From the NCBI GenBank assembly GCA_030765065.1, contig CM060986.1:73711573-73775572 (forward strand): 64,000 nt of DNA. Direction: 5' to 3'. This DNA comes from Deroplatys truncata. Lineage: Eukaryota; Arthropoda; Insecta; Mantodea; Mantidae. This document shows positions 11,146 through 22,183 of this stretch, one piece after another; the stretch's first letter is position 1, and the number at the start of each line of letters is the position of its first letter. The position numbers were made by a program, and so were the translations under genes. Under the pieces are notes generated by a model. It made no database searches and was not told the origin of the DNA. It worked only from the letters and a program-made list of their open reading frames with translations.

Positions 11146-11910
11146 CGTATGTTCCCTTTTCGCTCCTACACCCTTGCACGGATTTCGACCAAACAGGGCA
11201 CACATATTTTTAGAACAATAGTAGAAGTACTGTTGAGGTGATATCACAAAAAACACCTCAATGTAAAGCATGTTTGGTGGAAGCAGATTCTCAGCACGAA
11301 TGGGTCTGTTTTCTCAATACTTTCAATAAATAAAAATATAACTGTTGCTCTCTTCATTCTTTTAGGGGCGATAATGTGAAAAACACCCCTAATGGGAGAT
11401 GGGGTTGAAAATTGTTCGATGTCAGGCACTTTGGAGGATCTTCGGTACGGGTGGGTAATATGACACACACAGAGTAAAAATACTGTGGGAAGTGCTAACA
11501 CAAAAATGTTTTCGACTGGAGGCTACTTTGAATTTTTTCAGCACGAGCCTGTTTTATTGTTACCTTTCTGAAATATTATGAATCATGTTTTAATCATTAT
11601 TGTAGGGGTGGAATAACAAAAACACCCCTTTAATGGGAGAGGGATTTCGAGGGTTTTGTGCAAGAATGGGTCTATTTTCTCAATAATAAAAAGCATAAAT
11701 GTTGCTCTGTTCACATTTTAGGGTTGGTAATGTGATTGAAGGAACGTTGGATGGGAGGCATTTTAAGGGATTTTCATTATGAATGGAAATTTGGCACCAT
11801 GGAGAATTGAACACCAGCAATAGTATAATTTGTTTTAATCATATAAGTGTAAATAAATATTTGGTAAATTGAAGTTTCACGAAAACCTTGGGTATTGCTG
11901 CTAGTATGCA
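11146..11910. repeat. Repeat module with CACCCC/AATGGGAG units, possible Helitron derivative
   Basis: A segment with AACACC, AGCACGAATGGGTCTGTTTTC and GTTGCTCT..TTCA (about 11247-11385) recurs at about 11612-11735. Phrases such as AAAACACCCCTAATGGGAGA occur two to three times. The stretch opens with ATTTCGACCAAACAGGGCAC and closes with GGGTATTGCTGCTAGTATG. Both recall arthropod Helitron-like non-autonomous elements, whose 3' end is CTRR; that link is an inference. Confidence 0.4.
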
Positions 11911-12294
11911 GATAAAGCGGTTGTTTTGATTAGGAATTCGCTGTATTGTTTCGGAGCTTATGGTAGTTGCACTGCCATTTGGAGATGTTTAGATAGAAAG
12001 ATACAAGTGACTGTGCTTTTAATACTAAGTGAAAAGGAAGTGATATCTACAAAATGTTTTAGTCGGTGGTTTTGGAAACTACTAATATGCCTATTTCCCC
12101 TCTGTTCATGAATAGATGCTTTCTCTCGATTTTCTTCCCGCCTTTGTGATGATTATTGAGGTAAATTGAGGTCTCGCCTCAGACTTATTTATACCACAGC
12201 CATTCGCGGTATACAGAATGTCCACAAATCCATACACTAGAGTCTCCGTTACGAACGAAAGCTGTTGCGCACTAACCAACCAGAAGCAATCTGT

Positions 12295-12298
<4 letters not shown>

Positions 12299-12347
<49 letters not shown>
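12299..12347. repeat. (GT)n microsatellite
   Basis: An uninterrupted GT run of about 24 units. It is not inside an R1 copy, unlike most other GT runs in the window. Confidence 0.95.
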
Positions 12348-12349
<2 letters not shown>

Positions 12350-12429
12350 CTTGCTTCCAGTTTAACGATGAAATTTGATAATTCCGAGCTATAAATCGAC
12401 TTCATTGTGTGGACCCATCATAATCAACC

Positions 12430-12725
12430 TTCGGGATTGGGGTTGTTCTCCATGGGCTATTGGTACCGTGCTAGCCTCTAGTTCCCAAGGTCGCGGATTC
12501 AAACCCGGCGGAGGGTGATGGATTTTATCGGGCGTAAAAATCCTTAGCATGGCTTCCTTCGGAAGGGAAGTAAAGCCGGTGGTCCCGTGTCGTAGATTTA
12601 CGGCACGTAAAAGAACCTTAAGCCTGATAAAGACGCCTCTGAGCAAAATTACCGGTCTTTCACGCTCAATATAGAATGGGACGCTAAGAACCACAGCAGT
12701 TAAAGAGCGTCCATAAATAAAACTC
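12430..12725 (+). repeat. tRNA-derived SINE, family B
   Basis: The B-box region is GGTCGCGGATTCAAACCCGG at about 12489. The body is GGCGTAAAAATCCTTAGCATGG, GTAGATTTACGGCACGTAAAAG, AAGCCTGATAAAG and ACGCTAAGAACCACAGCAG. It ends TTAAAGAGCGTCCATAAATAAAA. Other copies lie at 24074 (minus), 49199 (minus) and 56950 (plus). Confidence 0.85.
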
Positions 12726-12983
12726 AATTTCAATTTTGGGATTGGAACTCTAAAGGAGAATTCAGCGACGAAGAATGGGGTAAGATACGTAATTTTTGCG
12801 TCAAATCGCTACGTGCTTGTGACCACTTCCCTTCCTTCTCCTTGTTTGCCCTGCTAGCAGTGCAACTGTCTCTGCTGTCATTCACCGCCTTCATTCGTGA
12901 CGGAGACTATATCTTTCTAAGACCGCATTCTGAAGACAAATTGGAGAGAAGAATATTAAAGCAATTATCTGCTAAGTGTAATA

Positions 12984-13640
12984 CAGTAGAGCATCGATTA
13001 TTGGAAACAATTGGGGACGGAAGTATTCGGATAACTGATTTTTCGCACAATCGGTCATTTCAAAAACAAATTGTATAAGATGTCATAGGAGCATTATGAA
13101 ACAAAGAAACACATATTAAACACAAAACTGTACATACTCGTATATATTTTGTTTCACACGTCTTGCAAATAACCCAGAGAACTGACTAGCCTAGTGTGAA
13201 ACGTTCAAAATGACCACTAAAGTAGGCTTACAGTTTAGGAAAAGAAGTCCAAAACTTGTTTTTGCTTCAGAGCTGAGACTTTTTTCCCCCTTTATTTCTT
13301 TCTTTCTTTCCTTTTTTTTTACCGCTAAATTTCGCAAACGTTTTAAGACTGCAATTGCACAGCATCAGATTCTTGTTGTTCTAACCCCTTCATAGCTGTC
13401 TCAAGGCAGTGAAAAGCTTCCTCACTGGATGGTCCTTTTACAGCACGGTCGTCGTCTCTAGGCTCTTCCTTGTCTTCGTAAGGGTCTTGATCGTCGATGA
13501 CACTGGCATGATTTCATCATCCGTCACTGCCGATAACCAGCATCTTCAATATCACATTTGGGCCAGTCTTAATTGTTTTCCTGGTCACATTCTTCAAATC
13601 CTAAAAGAAGCTCCACGTTAGTGTAAATTTAAATTTGACG
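12984..13640 (-). mobile_element. Tigger/pogo-like DNA transposon, 3' part
   Basis: The left end, CAGTAGAGCATCGATTATTGG followed by a CGGATAA-type stretch, resembles pogo/Tigger inverted repeats and is preceded by TA. On the minus strand, at about 13300-13395, coding remnants read KGLEQQ, SDAVQLQS and KRLRNLA. They match the conserved end of Tigger-type transposases (ALE..L..LEQQ...T..QL...KRLRDLA). Upstream (13395-13600) is an acidic stretch (DEIMPVSS / DDQDPYEDKEEP in different frames), again typical of that C-terminal tail. The DDE core and the opposite terminus are not seen. The reading frame is broken in several places. Confidence 0.7.
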
Positions 13641-13969
13641 ACTGGACGCTTTCGGTTAACCGATGTTTCGGTTGATGGTATTCGGCATAGGCCTGTGAAT
13701 TTAGTTTTTTTTACGGCAGGGTTAAACAGGTCTCTAAACCTAATTTTCGTGTACTGAATTCAAATCTGCTTTCGATTTTTTTTCGTATCACGTACCTTTT
13801 TTTTTTATCATGCAGAAAGGAAATATGTAATATTTGAGTTTATTTCTTGTTTTTAACTACAATTTAAAATGCGTGAAATCATGCAAACTAAGAAACAATC
13901 TCAATTCTACATATGCAACAGTTTACATTGAACTGGGAAATATCAAACATACCTTATTGTTTTATTTTC
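13641..13969. other. Unassigned AT-rich sequence
   Basis: It contains a short TTCGGTT-rich patch (13660-13690) that might be a degraded pogo-type end. Otherwise nothing is recognised. Confidence 0.3.
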
Positions 13970-15620
13970 TGCTCCGCTTTGTTGAAAATGAACACTGAGT
14001 TGACGTGCCTTTGAGGTCCTGACGAGGGTTGCCTCTAATTAAACACCGACAGTAGTCGGCCATCATGGAGACTTCCCATCAACACTGGTACCTTGTTTCC
14101 ATCTGCTTTATGTTCTGGTGGAATCTCTCTCCCTGTTCTTCACTTAGTGCACCCAAATTTTCAGAAAAAAAAATCAAGATGCGAATGCAGAAAATGTAAT
14201 TTTAAGCTCATATTGCATCTGAGAACCTTTAACTTTTCGAGCATGGTTTTAACAATATACTCATATTGGTCATCTTTAACACTACCAAATAGCTTGTTTA
14301 TAACTTCATTGAATAAGTCCCCAGCTTGAAGCTCTATGCCTATCATGATATTTCCAAAATGAACGTCCTTCATGAGTTTGTGAATCTGTGGCCGTCAAAA
14401 CTGCCTTCTTTTACTTTTGATTCAGACAAGATTAGAAATTTCTGAATAAGATGTTGGAAACACGGACCACGTTTGCCCAAAGCTTTACAAATTGCTTCAT
14501 TATCTCTAATTTGATATGTAACGGGGTAGCAAAACCTTTTGCGAGTCAATCAGCGGGCAATTTATTACATTCTTTGTCCCTGGCACTAAATCTTTTCTTT
14601 TGGGCCAATTAGTTTCGCCCCAGTGTCTTTCTTTGGCTCTAGAGTCCCATTCATTCAAAAAGCACGGGGATTTCGTGTACTCTGCTTGTTGTCCCAATAA
14701 AGTCCGCACACTTTAACATCACAGCACACGTACCACTAGTATTCATTATATTTAAGTTTTTCTAAGACAGTATACAAATTTTGGTACGTTTCTTTAAGGG
14801 ATGTAGAGTGAGCTATTGGATCTGAAGCAGACATATTGCCATTGTTCAGCAGAACATATTTCAGACTTTTCTTGCTTGGGTCAATAAGTAGACGCCAATC
14901 TTTTGCTTTAAGCTATTCCAAGACGACCTATCAAGTTAGGGATATTGCAACAATATCCCCTTCCTTCACAAAATATTTCTGTAACTCTTCTTCTCGATAT
15001 CTGCACCAGCAGAAAGTTGTTCCATTTATTTCAGCCTTGAACCTAAAAATTCACTTTTTTTCCTTGGTACGATCCAAATCAGGTACCAAATCATTTAATT
15101 CTGACTGACTAATGGATTTGGAATGTCATCTTCTAAGTTTGGGGCCCAATTTAAACCATATTTTACACTCGAAGAATCAGTACTACCCTCTGGCAATACC
15201 ATAGGTGGTGATGGAACAGGAACATCAGGTCCATGAGGTACAGGCCTAATTGCTGATGGCAAGTTTGGATATACAATGCCCGCCTTGTTTTTCCTATTGA
15301 ATCCAGAATATATTATACACACACAAATAACATCATTAAAATGATTTTGTTGTTCGCGTCATACCATAGGAACACCAAAGGGCATAGATGAACGAACTCC
15401 CTTGTACCACTGCCTTAGATTTTCTACACAACTTTTGCACACAATATGAGGAGCGAAATTCTTGTCTTGATCTCCTAATTTAATTTTAAAATAGGTCATA
15501 CAAACTCTTGATAAATGTGATAATGTTTCTTTTCTGCTGCTTTATCACATAACCCACAGAAATAACAGAAGTTGTTAGGATTGTTCACACAGCCCCTCCT
15601 AGATATACCACTCGAACTTG
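13970..15620 (-). pseudogene. Broken copy of a multi-copy uncharacterised arthropod protein family
   Basis: Minus-strand fragments appear in consistent N-to-C order. They are a Cys-rich start with CVNNPNNFCYFCG (about 15550-15600); GDQDKNFAPHIVCKSCVENL (about 15420-15490); YPNLPSAIRPVPHGPDVPVP in 15095-15322; a segment with DWRLLIDPSKKSLK-like text (about 14870-14900); GQQAEYTKSPCFLNEWDSRA in 14506-14709; and CNMSLKLHFLHSHLDFFF in 14161-14373. From memory these match a protein of about 600 residues found in many copies in insects and other invertebrates, annotated only as uncharacterised. Its N-terminal Cys pairs suggest zinc binding. Its function, and whether it belongs to a mobile element, are unknown to me. 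This copy is broken in several places and cannot make the full protein. Confidence 0.75.
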
Positions 15621-15730
15621 CCAATTTTTTTCCACAAATAAAAAGTACAACACAATACGGCTTCAAAAGAGACCCGCTGAGAAGAGTTTTAAACTATACT
15701 GAGGATTCTAAGATAGGTTCCTGTTGATAT

Positions 15731-15895
15731 CTTAGGGAGGGTGGCGAAAACGACTTCCTTCCGCGAGTCACCAAATATGCAACACGCACAGCATCACTCA
15801 GCAGCATGTGAAAAACAAACGGACGGTTGCAGAGAGGGAACGGCGCCTGCGAGTCAAAATGACTCGCGAGTCACGTTTTCGCCACCTCTGGCTTA
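15731..15895. mobile_element. hAT-like MITE
   Basis: Inverted ends GGTGGCGAAAACG (15740-15752) and CGTTTTCGCCACC (15874-15886) enclose about 150 bp with further GCGAGTCA repeats. The right end read inward is CAGAGGTGGCGAAAACG, hAT-like. CTTAG on both sides (15731-15735 and 15892-15896) may be part of the target duplication. No coding capacity. Confidence 0.6.
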
Positions 15896-15896
15896 G

Positions 15897-17211
15897 GCAA
15901 TAGATGTTTATGAGATAAGTTCAACATTACCTGTAAACAGAGAGAGAGAGACAGTGGTACAACATATCATATAGTTTTAGCATGTTTACATATTCTAATC
16001 AACCATGCTGTAAGCCGGAATATGCAGTGATGTTAATATTGGCGTACTGAACTTTGAAATTTGTGTTGAAACGGAATTGTTCAAAATCTGTACGTGATGC
16101 GCAAAAACTATTATTTTCGAAATCAGAGCATCCAAATTGACCATCACGATGTAAAATATTCCGTGCCAAATCTTCGCAGGCCTGTAATCGATGATCTATT
16201 GTAGTATTCATGTTGTTGCCGTAAAAATACAACGAATCAAAGCGTGCGAATCCCGTCGCACTACGGCACCAAGCGCTTTACAACTTGCTGACTGATGTTT
16301 GTACCCAGGCATCACTGACCTCCACTTCGTTCCCTTCCAGTCTCCCCAAAAGTTCCACTGCGCATTGAAGGACCTAGTGACGGTGAGCGACAAATAACAA
16401 ATTGACCTTCAGCTGGTTATCCGGGAGTAGGTGTGAATCTCAGGCAGCAAACTAGGAAGTGTAGTGGCATTCGCGCATTTCGATTTGTTAGCATTTTTGG
16501 CTATAGTTGAGAACTGTAATTGTAAGATAATTTCCTTAATATGCTTGTCTCCAGTTTGTCATTGGAAAATGATGCTGAGGAATAATTGCTTGAATTCTTC
16601 TTGAGATACTCATTTTTATCTTAAATAAGATAAAAGAATAGCATAAAACATTATGTTACATTCACACTTATATCCCTTCTACTCAGTATAGTGAGGCACA
16701 TATAATGAGGACAAAATAAAGATAATTAAAGAAATGGATTGAGTGGAAAATTGAAAAAGAGAATATAAATGAGTCCGAAAATTATGAGAAGAAGAAATAA
16801 AATACACAAAAAGGAAAGTTGGAAGATGCTTGAGATATCCCTCCTCTGGTATTTTCTGGTTTTCTCCTTCCGTACTTTCATTTATTCTACTGTGTTAATC
16901 GGAGAATGAAACGATAGAGGAGAAAAGAAAATATGGGAAATGAAAACAGACAAGCAGAGCGAAAATATCAGATGTCGAGAGAAGAAAGCAGATAATTTAG
17001 ACACTTCTATGGCTGAGAATGAATTGTTTCCAGATTTCCAAGTTAAAATTAGGTTCCCTGTGTAAAATATTTTTACGGAATTTTCACTTACCTTTGCGGA
17101 GGTTTTTTACTTATAATGTTGTTTGTGTATGTGTGTTTACTTCACGCGTTGAAGCCATCTTGTGACGTCATTCATTTGTTCGGTTTGTAGCTCCATCTGG
17201 TGTTAGCAATT
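15897..17211. other. Unassigned sequence
   Basis: No gene recognised. Minus-strand frames of 60-77 codons at 15999-16393 have no domain I know. Purine-rich patches near 16700-17000. Confidence 0.4.
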
Positions 17212-18058
17212 TGTGGTAGTATTAGTGTTTGAAAGAATGCGACTGTTATTTGTTTTAATTTTTTGTTTACTGTCCTCCGGCTAGCTATTATCTTTTCTTG
17301 GGTCGAGCACTTCTCTTTATACAGGTTGTGTAAACGGAAAGGAATCTTTTATCCAAAGATAACACTGATGAAGAAATTTATTATACACTTTTATTGTCGA
17401 AACACAGTCACTATCACATTTACATATTGATCTTGACACTCGCCAAACTGAAACTGTTATAATAACTTCATTACTGATAATTCTTAATTCGCGTACTTCA
17501 ACTTTTTGTATAATTAACTTTATAACACTTGAGATTTCATAACTCTGTTACGCGTAACCTGCAAATTGATATCCGAAGTGTGCCGTACAAATACTTTCAA
17601 CGAACTGACGGGAATGCGACGTGTAGTGTACAAAGAATTTTGATGAACTGACGGGGTCTACCTCTAACCTACTCTTTTTATACTCCTTCACCCAGATATG
17701 CCTAAAGATTATAACTGAACTGCAATTGGCTAATAAAACGCGCCAACATTAGCGTCTATTTTTATATCCAATGAAAATTATGAATACATATGCTCTAGGG
17801 AAACGTTCCAGAAGATTCTCAAGGAAAAAAACACGCCAACATTACGTAACTTGCTCGTTTCCAATAATGATAAACAGCTCACCCCCTCGCTGCATTATTG
17901 CGCGCTATTATTGTCAGTTTCAGTAAGGCAGTATAAACTTACTTCCCAACAATAATTACAATCAATAAACATCTCAAATCAATGTCACATAAAAATACAT
18001 ATTCATATTACAATCATTATTTACATTTAAGTAATTTGTGATACAAATTACTGCATCA
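17212..18058 (-). mobile_element. Solo LTR related to the 6134-10297 element
   Basis: About 847 bp aligning along its length to the 948-bp LTRs: AAAGAATGC near the start, CTGTCCTCCGGCTAGCTAT, AACACTGATGAA, CACTCGCCAAACTGAAACTG, GCGCCAACATTAGCGTC and the end GATACAAATTACTGCATCA. It is clearly more diverged than the two LTRs are from each other, so it is older or from a sister subfamily. There is no internal region and no clear target duplication. The usual origin is recombination between two LTRs. Confidence 0.88.
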
Positions 18059-18736
18059 CCTTAAAAGGGTGAATACCGGAATGTTCTAGTATCTAGTGTG
18101 TTTTCCACCTTATCGAGACTTTCTGAAAGGTTGGTCAACCAATGCACCATGCGAATAGAACAAAAAACAAGTTCTTCCCAAGGAAGGCATTAAAATGTCA
18201 TTTAGAAGGTAAAAGGAAATTGAACATGCTTCGGTCAAAGACTCGGGCATGCCAATTTCAAAGGATTATTTGAAATTGAGCGATGGAAAGGGCCACGTAG
18301 TTGAAGAAAGAGCAACTCAGAAATGGAAATAAACTCTGTTTCCCTTTCGGTTGTTAGAGGCGAGAGGAGAAAGAAAGGGAGAGAGCTTTCAATCCCTTTG
18401 GATTGTTCTACTGCTGTGTTTTTAAAAGAAGAGAGTGAAGTAAGAAGTAAGAAAGGAGAAGAAATAATAAAAAGTTAAAAAATGAACAAAAGCAGGTATA
18501 GAAACAGAAAAAAAAATAGTTCGAAAAAGGACAGAACGTTTCCCCTCTCCCCTTCTATGTTCCTCTCCCGGTGTTTTTGTTAAGGGAGGAGAAATATAGA
18601 AAAAACGTGAAGGAAAGAGAATAAAGAGTACCTTATTCTTCTCTTTTGTTGTTAAAAAAAACAATTACAAGGGAAATCAGAAGAGAAAGGGATGGAAGTA
18701 TAAAATTTCCTCTCCTGCATCTTTTTCAAAGACTTG

Positions 18737-18774
<38 letters not shown>

Positions 18775-19190
18775 AGGAGAGGAGAAGGAGAGTTGTAGGA
18801 CAATTTGAAGAGTGAAGAAGAAACAAATTTTTACTGCTTGGCTAAGAAGACCCTTACTTGTGCTCCAGTAGTTTGTCTCTTGTTCTGGCTTGGAGCACAA
18901 TGCTCTACATTCTACAATATTAAGTTAAGGAATCTGAGATATCCTCGGTGACTGAGAGGCGTGTGCTGAACCCGTGCCAATGTCTCAAGTGGGCTTAAAC
19001 AGGAAGTAGCCGTAGCGATCTTGTTAAGCCATAATCACATCCATCATACCCTCAGTACCTACAGCAGTGTTGTTGCACGTGACGCGTTAATTTGCGTGAA
19101 AATGACAGAGATTGACTACCGCACTGCTCTACTTAGTGTGCTTTCCTGGATGTTTGCTACTATGGTTATAACCTAAGAGTTGCATTGTTG
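18059..19190. other. Unassigned, with long purine-rich tract and (GA)n
   Basis: From about 18350 to 18870 the plus strand is strongly purine-rich (AGAAAGGGAGAGAG, GAAGAAGAAA). It includes a (GA)n run at about 18739-18770 and has a pyrimidine-rich complement. No gene recognised. Confidence 0.5.
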
Positions 19191-19197
19191 TAGAAGA

Positions 19198-19560
19198 TCC
19201 ATCTGTTACATTCACGTGTCTGTATCTTAACACTATTGTTTATTTTTATATCTATTTCATGTTAATCGAAATTAACGTCTTCACAAATAGTTCCCAAGGT
19301 CGCGGGTTCAAACCCGGCCCAAACCAATGGTTTTTAAGTGTGGTTAACAGCAAGATCCCCATGTCAGTAGATTTATTTATTAACATGTAAAAGAACTCTT
19401 GCGGGACGAAATTCCGATACACCGGCAGCGCTTATATGATCCTGGAAATTCACAGCGTCGATAACAAACAAAATATTTATTTTTTAGAAATAGTTTCATT
19501 TCACACCTTTTTGTAGGTACAAAGGAGAACAGGAGACAGAAGCGATAGACAAATGTTTGA
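19198..19560 (-). repeat. R1 repeat end, interrupted by a SINE
   Basis: Reverse-oriented R1 terminus: ACATTCACGTGTCTGTATC, TTCATGTTAATCGAAAT, then after the SINE at 19290-19488 the expected continuation TTTTTGTAGGTACAAAGG and AAGCGATAGACAAATGTTT. The SINE therefore inserted into an existing R1 copy. Confidence 0.65.
19290..19488 (+). repeat. tRNA-derived SINE, family A (head truncated)
   Basis: It starts at TTCCCAAGGTCGCGGGTTCAA (B box) and continues with TTTTTAAGTGTG, GGGACGAAATTCCGATACACC and GCAGCGCTTATATGAT. It ends AACAAACAAAATATTTATTT. The fuller copy is at 40116. Confidence 0.75.
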
Positions 19561-19565
19561 AATTC

Positions 19566-19725
19566 TGATGTGTTACATCTATATGACTTTCTCTAACCAC
19601 TATTGTTTATTTTATGTCTCTTTTATAATTTATTCTTAAAAAAGCTAATTTTTCTATCTGCTTCATGTCAACTATATCAAGATTTGCAGAAGTTATTTCA
19701 TTACACATTTCGTTATAGGCGGTAG
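19566..19725 (-). repeat. R1 terminal fragment
   Basis: TGATGTGTTACATCTATATG, ACTTTCTCTAACCACT, TGCTTCATGTCAACTATATC and a trailing TTGCAGAAGTTATTTC match the R1 end in reverse orientation, head-to-tail with the preceding R1 piece. Confidence 0.6.
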
Positions 19726-19789
19726 AAACGGTAGCGTAACAGAAAGTTTTGGGCAGACGTTTACCTCATTGTATGGTTATCAGGAAGCG

Positions 19790-20045
19790 GAGAAGGATTT
19801 CGGCACTAAAATCACAGTCGTCTATTGTGCTTCTGGAAACCTTCGGAAGGAAGGAAACGAAGAACATAAAACGACCGATACGGGGCGGCAGGCTTGGACA
19901 CACGCGGGGTTGCTAACGTCTCCAGATAATACGTCCTGACGCCGGCGGGACACCCGCATCTCTCCGAAGTCCCGCTCCACAAAGCAAACTCCATCGCCCA
20001 CCGTCCACTCGCCTGATCCTTTGAACCTGAAACATAATACGGAAA
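19790..20045 (-). other. GC-rich segment after a splice-acceptor-like SINE end
   Basis: On the minus strand it directly follows the family D SINE end, which reads ATTTCATTTCC then TTATGTTTCAG. It is much more GC-rich than its surroundings (CGGTGGGCGATGGAGTTTGC). One frame is open for 114 codons (19812-20156, running back into the SINE). It could be an exon or simply a GC-rich repeat part; no domain is recognised. Confidence 0.3.
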
Positions 20046-20218
20046 TGAAATGACATGAAAATTTGTGGTATTATATAATGAATCCCAGCATTTGCCTACC
20101 AACCAGAGAAAACCGCGAGAAAATCCAAGATCAAAATGGCTGGCTGAGCCATTCAAACCCGGGACCTCCCAAAGCGAGCCTCACGTTACCGCGGAGCCAT
20201 CTCGCTCGTTTGTAAACT
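20046..20218 (-). repeat. tRNA-derived SINE, family D
   Basis: Minus-strand head CGAGCGAGATGGCTCCGCGG with GGTCCCGGGTTTGAATGG as B box. The body has TTCTCGCGGTTTTCTCTGG and AAATGCTGGGATTCA. It ends CATTTCATTTCCG and a TTTCAG. Other copies lie at 22184, 26870 and 62325, all in the same orientation. Confidence 0.75.
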
Positions 20219-20273
20219 TAGTTGCACTGCTTACTGACGAATATCTATCATTAACACATTCGATTTTAGTACA

Positions 20274-20435
20274 CCGACACGGGTGGCCGAGGTCGTTAAG
20301 ATATAGACTTGTGAACTGGAGGTTCAAGATTCAAACCCAGCAAGAACCTCCTCCCCGACTGAAGGGTTTTTCTAGGGTTTTTTTCAGTCTTCATAACCGG
20401 CAAATCCCGAGAGGTACCTTAAACTTAGCCTTGGA
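20274..20435 (+). repeat. tRNA-derived SINE, family C
   Basis: The head ACACGGGTGGCCGAGGTCGTTAAG resembles the start of a Leu/Ser-type tRNA. A B-box-like GATTCAAACCC follows, then a T- and C-rich body with GAAGGGTTTTTCTAGGGTTT and CCGGCAAATCCCGAG. Single copy in this window. Confidence 0.6.
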
Positions 20436-21875
20436 ATGTTTGTTTCTCAAATTTCGTTTTCCATTTATCATTTCAGTTCGTATATTAGCAATGATCACTG
20501 CTGTGGTGCCGTGTGTTGTAAGAAAGGGCATGAACGGCACTTTTAAAAAATCGTTTCATTGCTTGTCCGAGAGAGGTTTCAGACAAATAAAGAGCACTCC
20601 TGCTTCTTCCTAACATATAAAACATGTCTGCATTGTAAATACAACTTCTGTTCTGGTGTGCTTTTCAGTTTTAGTTTCACAGTCTTTACTAACTCTCTAG
20701 GCTCTTCAGCGCAGTGTTAATGACAAAGCACTTACATAGGACTACAACTTTTAGGTATTACTTTTGAATTTACTTGTCGCTATTACGTCTTTCTGACACG
20801 GATTTAGGATGAACGGAGGCATGTTTGGTTTTAAACATGCCGTTTGTTATTCCAAAGTTGATAGTGAATGTTTTATAAAAACAGAACGGAGTCGAAAGTT
20901 ATACTGTCCGAATTAACTCGCCAGAACGTGCCACGTTTAATTGTATTAATACACGGCTTTATAGTCACAACAACAAATCTAACACAAACTACACCGACAC
21001 CCAGAAGAAAGACAGCATTATGTCATTAAGGCACATTATTCCACAGAGATGGTCGGACATATTCTTTGTTCAGAGTCTTTTGAGATAGTGGAAGGGGGAG
21101 ATAAGGACGTCGCGAGGCCAGTGCGGCAGGTATCACAAAGAGCCGTCACACTAGCCGACCTGGGCACGAGCAACCGGTTTTCTAGCTTCCCCTGCTCACT
21201 GTCTCTAAACACACTGAACAAAATACAGACATGTTTACATTGGTCAGTCAAAGATTGGCAAACATGAGGATTGGTGTAAAGAGAGGTTGCGCAGCAGTTT
21301 TCTGAGCACTGTTGAAGGTAGCTATACTAGAAGCAGGTTGAGGAAGAAAATTGAAGTTAACAACGCAACTAAATATTATTTTATCGCTCTGCTTAATCAG
21401 AGTTATATGTTATTCAAGAGGGACAGCGTTGTGCAAGAGAGCGAAATATCTCTTTAATAATAATAGTTATCAAAAATAAGACACTAATTATATTAAAATG
21501 TGTGGATGTCTAAAACCTAAAATCAGCTGAAACAGCGTTTGTCTCAAAATTTTGGGTAGACACTGTCTACCATGCAGTATCAATACAAGCTTAATTTTAA
21601 AAATAAAGCAACTTTTTGTTGCAAATAGTCGCTACCTTACTTATAAAGTTTACAACCTCCCTTTTATTGATTTCTCGTCACTTATCTTTTAGATGTAGAG
21701 GAAGTAATGTATTCCATACAACACGATCATAGAAAATACGTGTTATTACCCTGAAACAAAAAAGAATAGAAAAGCCTGTATAAGAGAGAGAGAGAAAGAG
21801 TGAGAGAGAGAGAGAGAGAAAGAAAGAAAGAAAGAGAGCCGTATAGGATAGGACCAGAAGCGGACGGGGACTTAG
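20436..21875. other. Unassigned, with GA microsatellite
   Basis: The frame at 20065-20613 runs through two SINEs and is not a gene. A (GA)n/(GAAA)n tract lies at about 21784-21838. Nothing else recognised. Confidence 0.4.
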
Positions 21876-22183
21876 CACCTCGACCTACCCAGATCTTTTG
21901 TTTTTAGACCCCCGAAAGGGACCCCCTTAAGGGAGAGATAAGGCGAGGGGAGACAGAGGGCAGTCGGACCAGGAGGCACGACATGCAGAGGGCAGGGTCC
22001 TACCATTTACAGATTTGAACTCCCGGGTAGTTGCTGGTGCAGCGGCTCCGCTCCCCCATGTGGGTTTACACATCCCCCGGGAGCCCGAGACCCGGAGACC
22101 GCCCGCAGTCTTGAGGACGAAGGTTTTCTCAGAGCATCATTCTCCCCTGCCGTGCACACGCCGGCACTTGCCACCCTGAAAGA
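21876..22183 (-). other. GC-rich segment after a splice-acceptor-like SINE end
   Basis: On the minus strand this follows TGGTTGGTTTCTTTCAG at the end of a family D SINE and reads GGTGGCAAGTGCCGGCG and onward, GC-rich for about 250 bases. It also holds the purine-rich strings AAGGGAGAGATAAGG and GGCGAGGGGAGACAGAGG. No domain recognised. Its place matches the GC-rich segments at 19790 and 61990. Confidence 0.3.

Noticed and set aside
20065-20613. A 182-codon plus-strand gene
   Set aside because: The frame runs through SINE families D (antisense) and C and shows no domain; it is a by-product.
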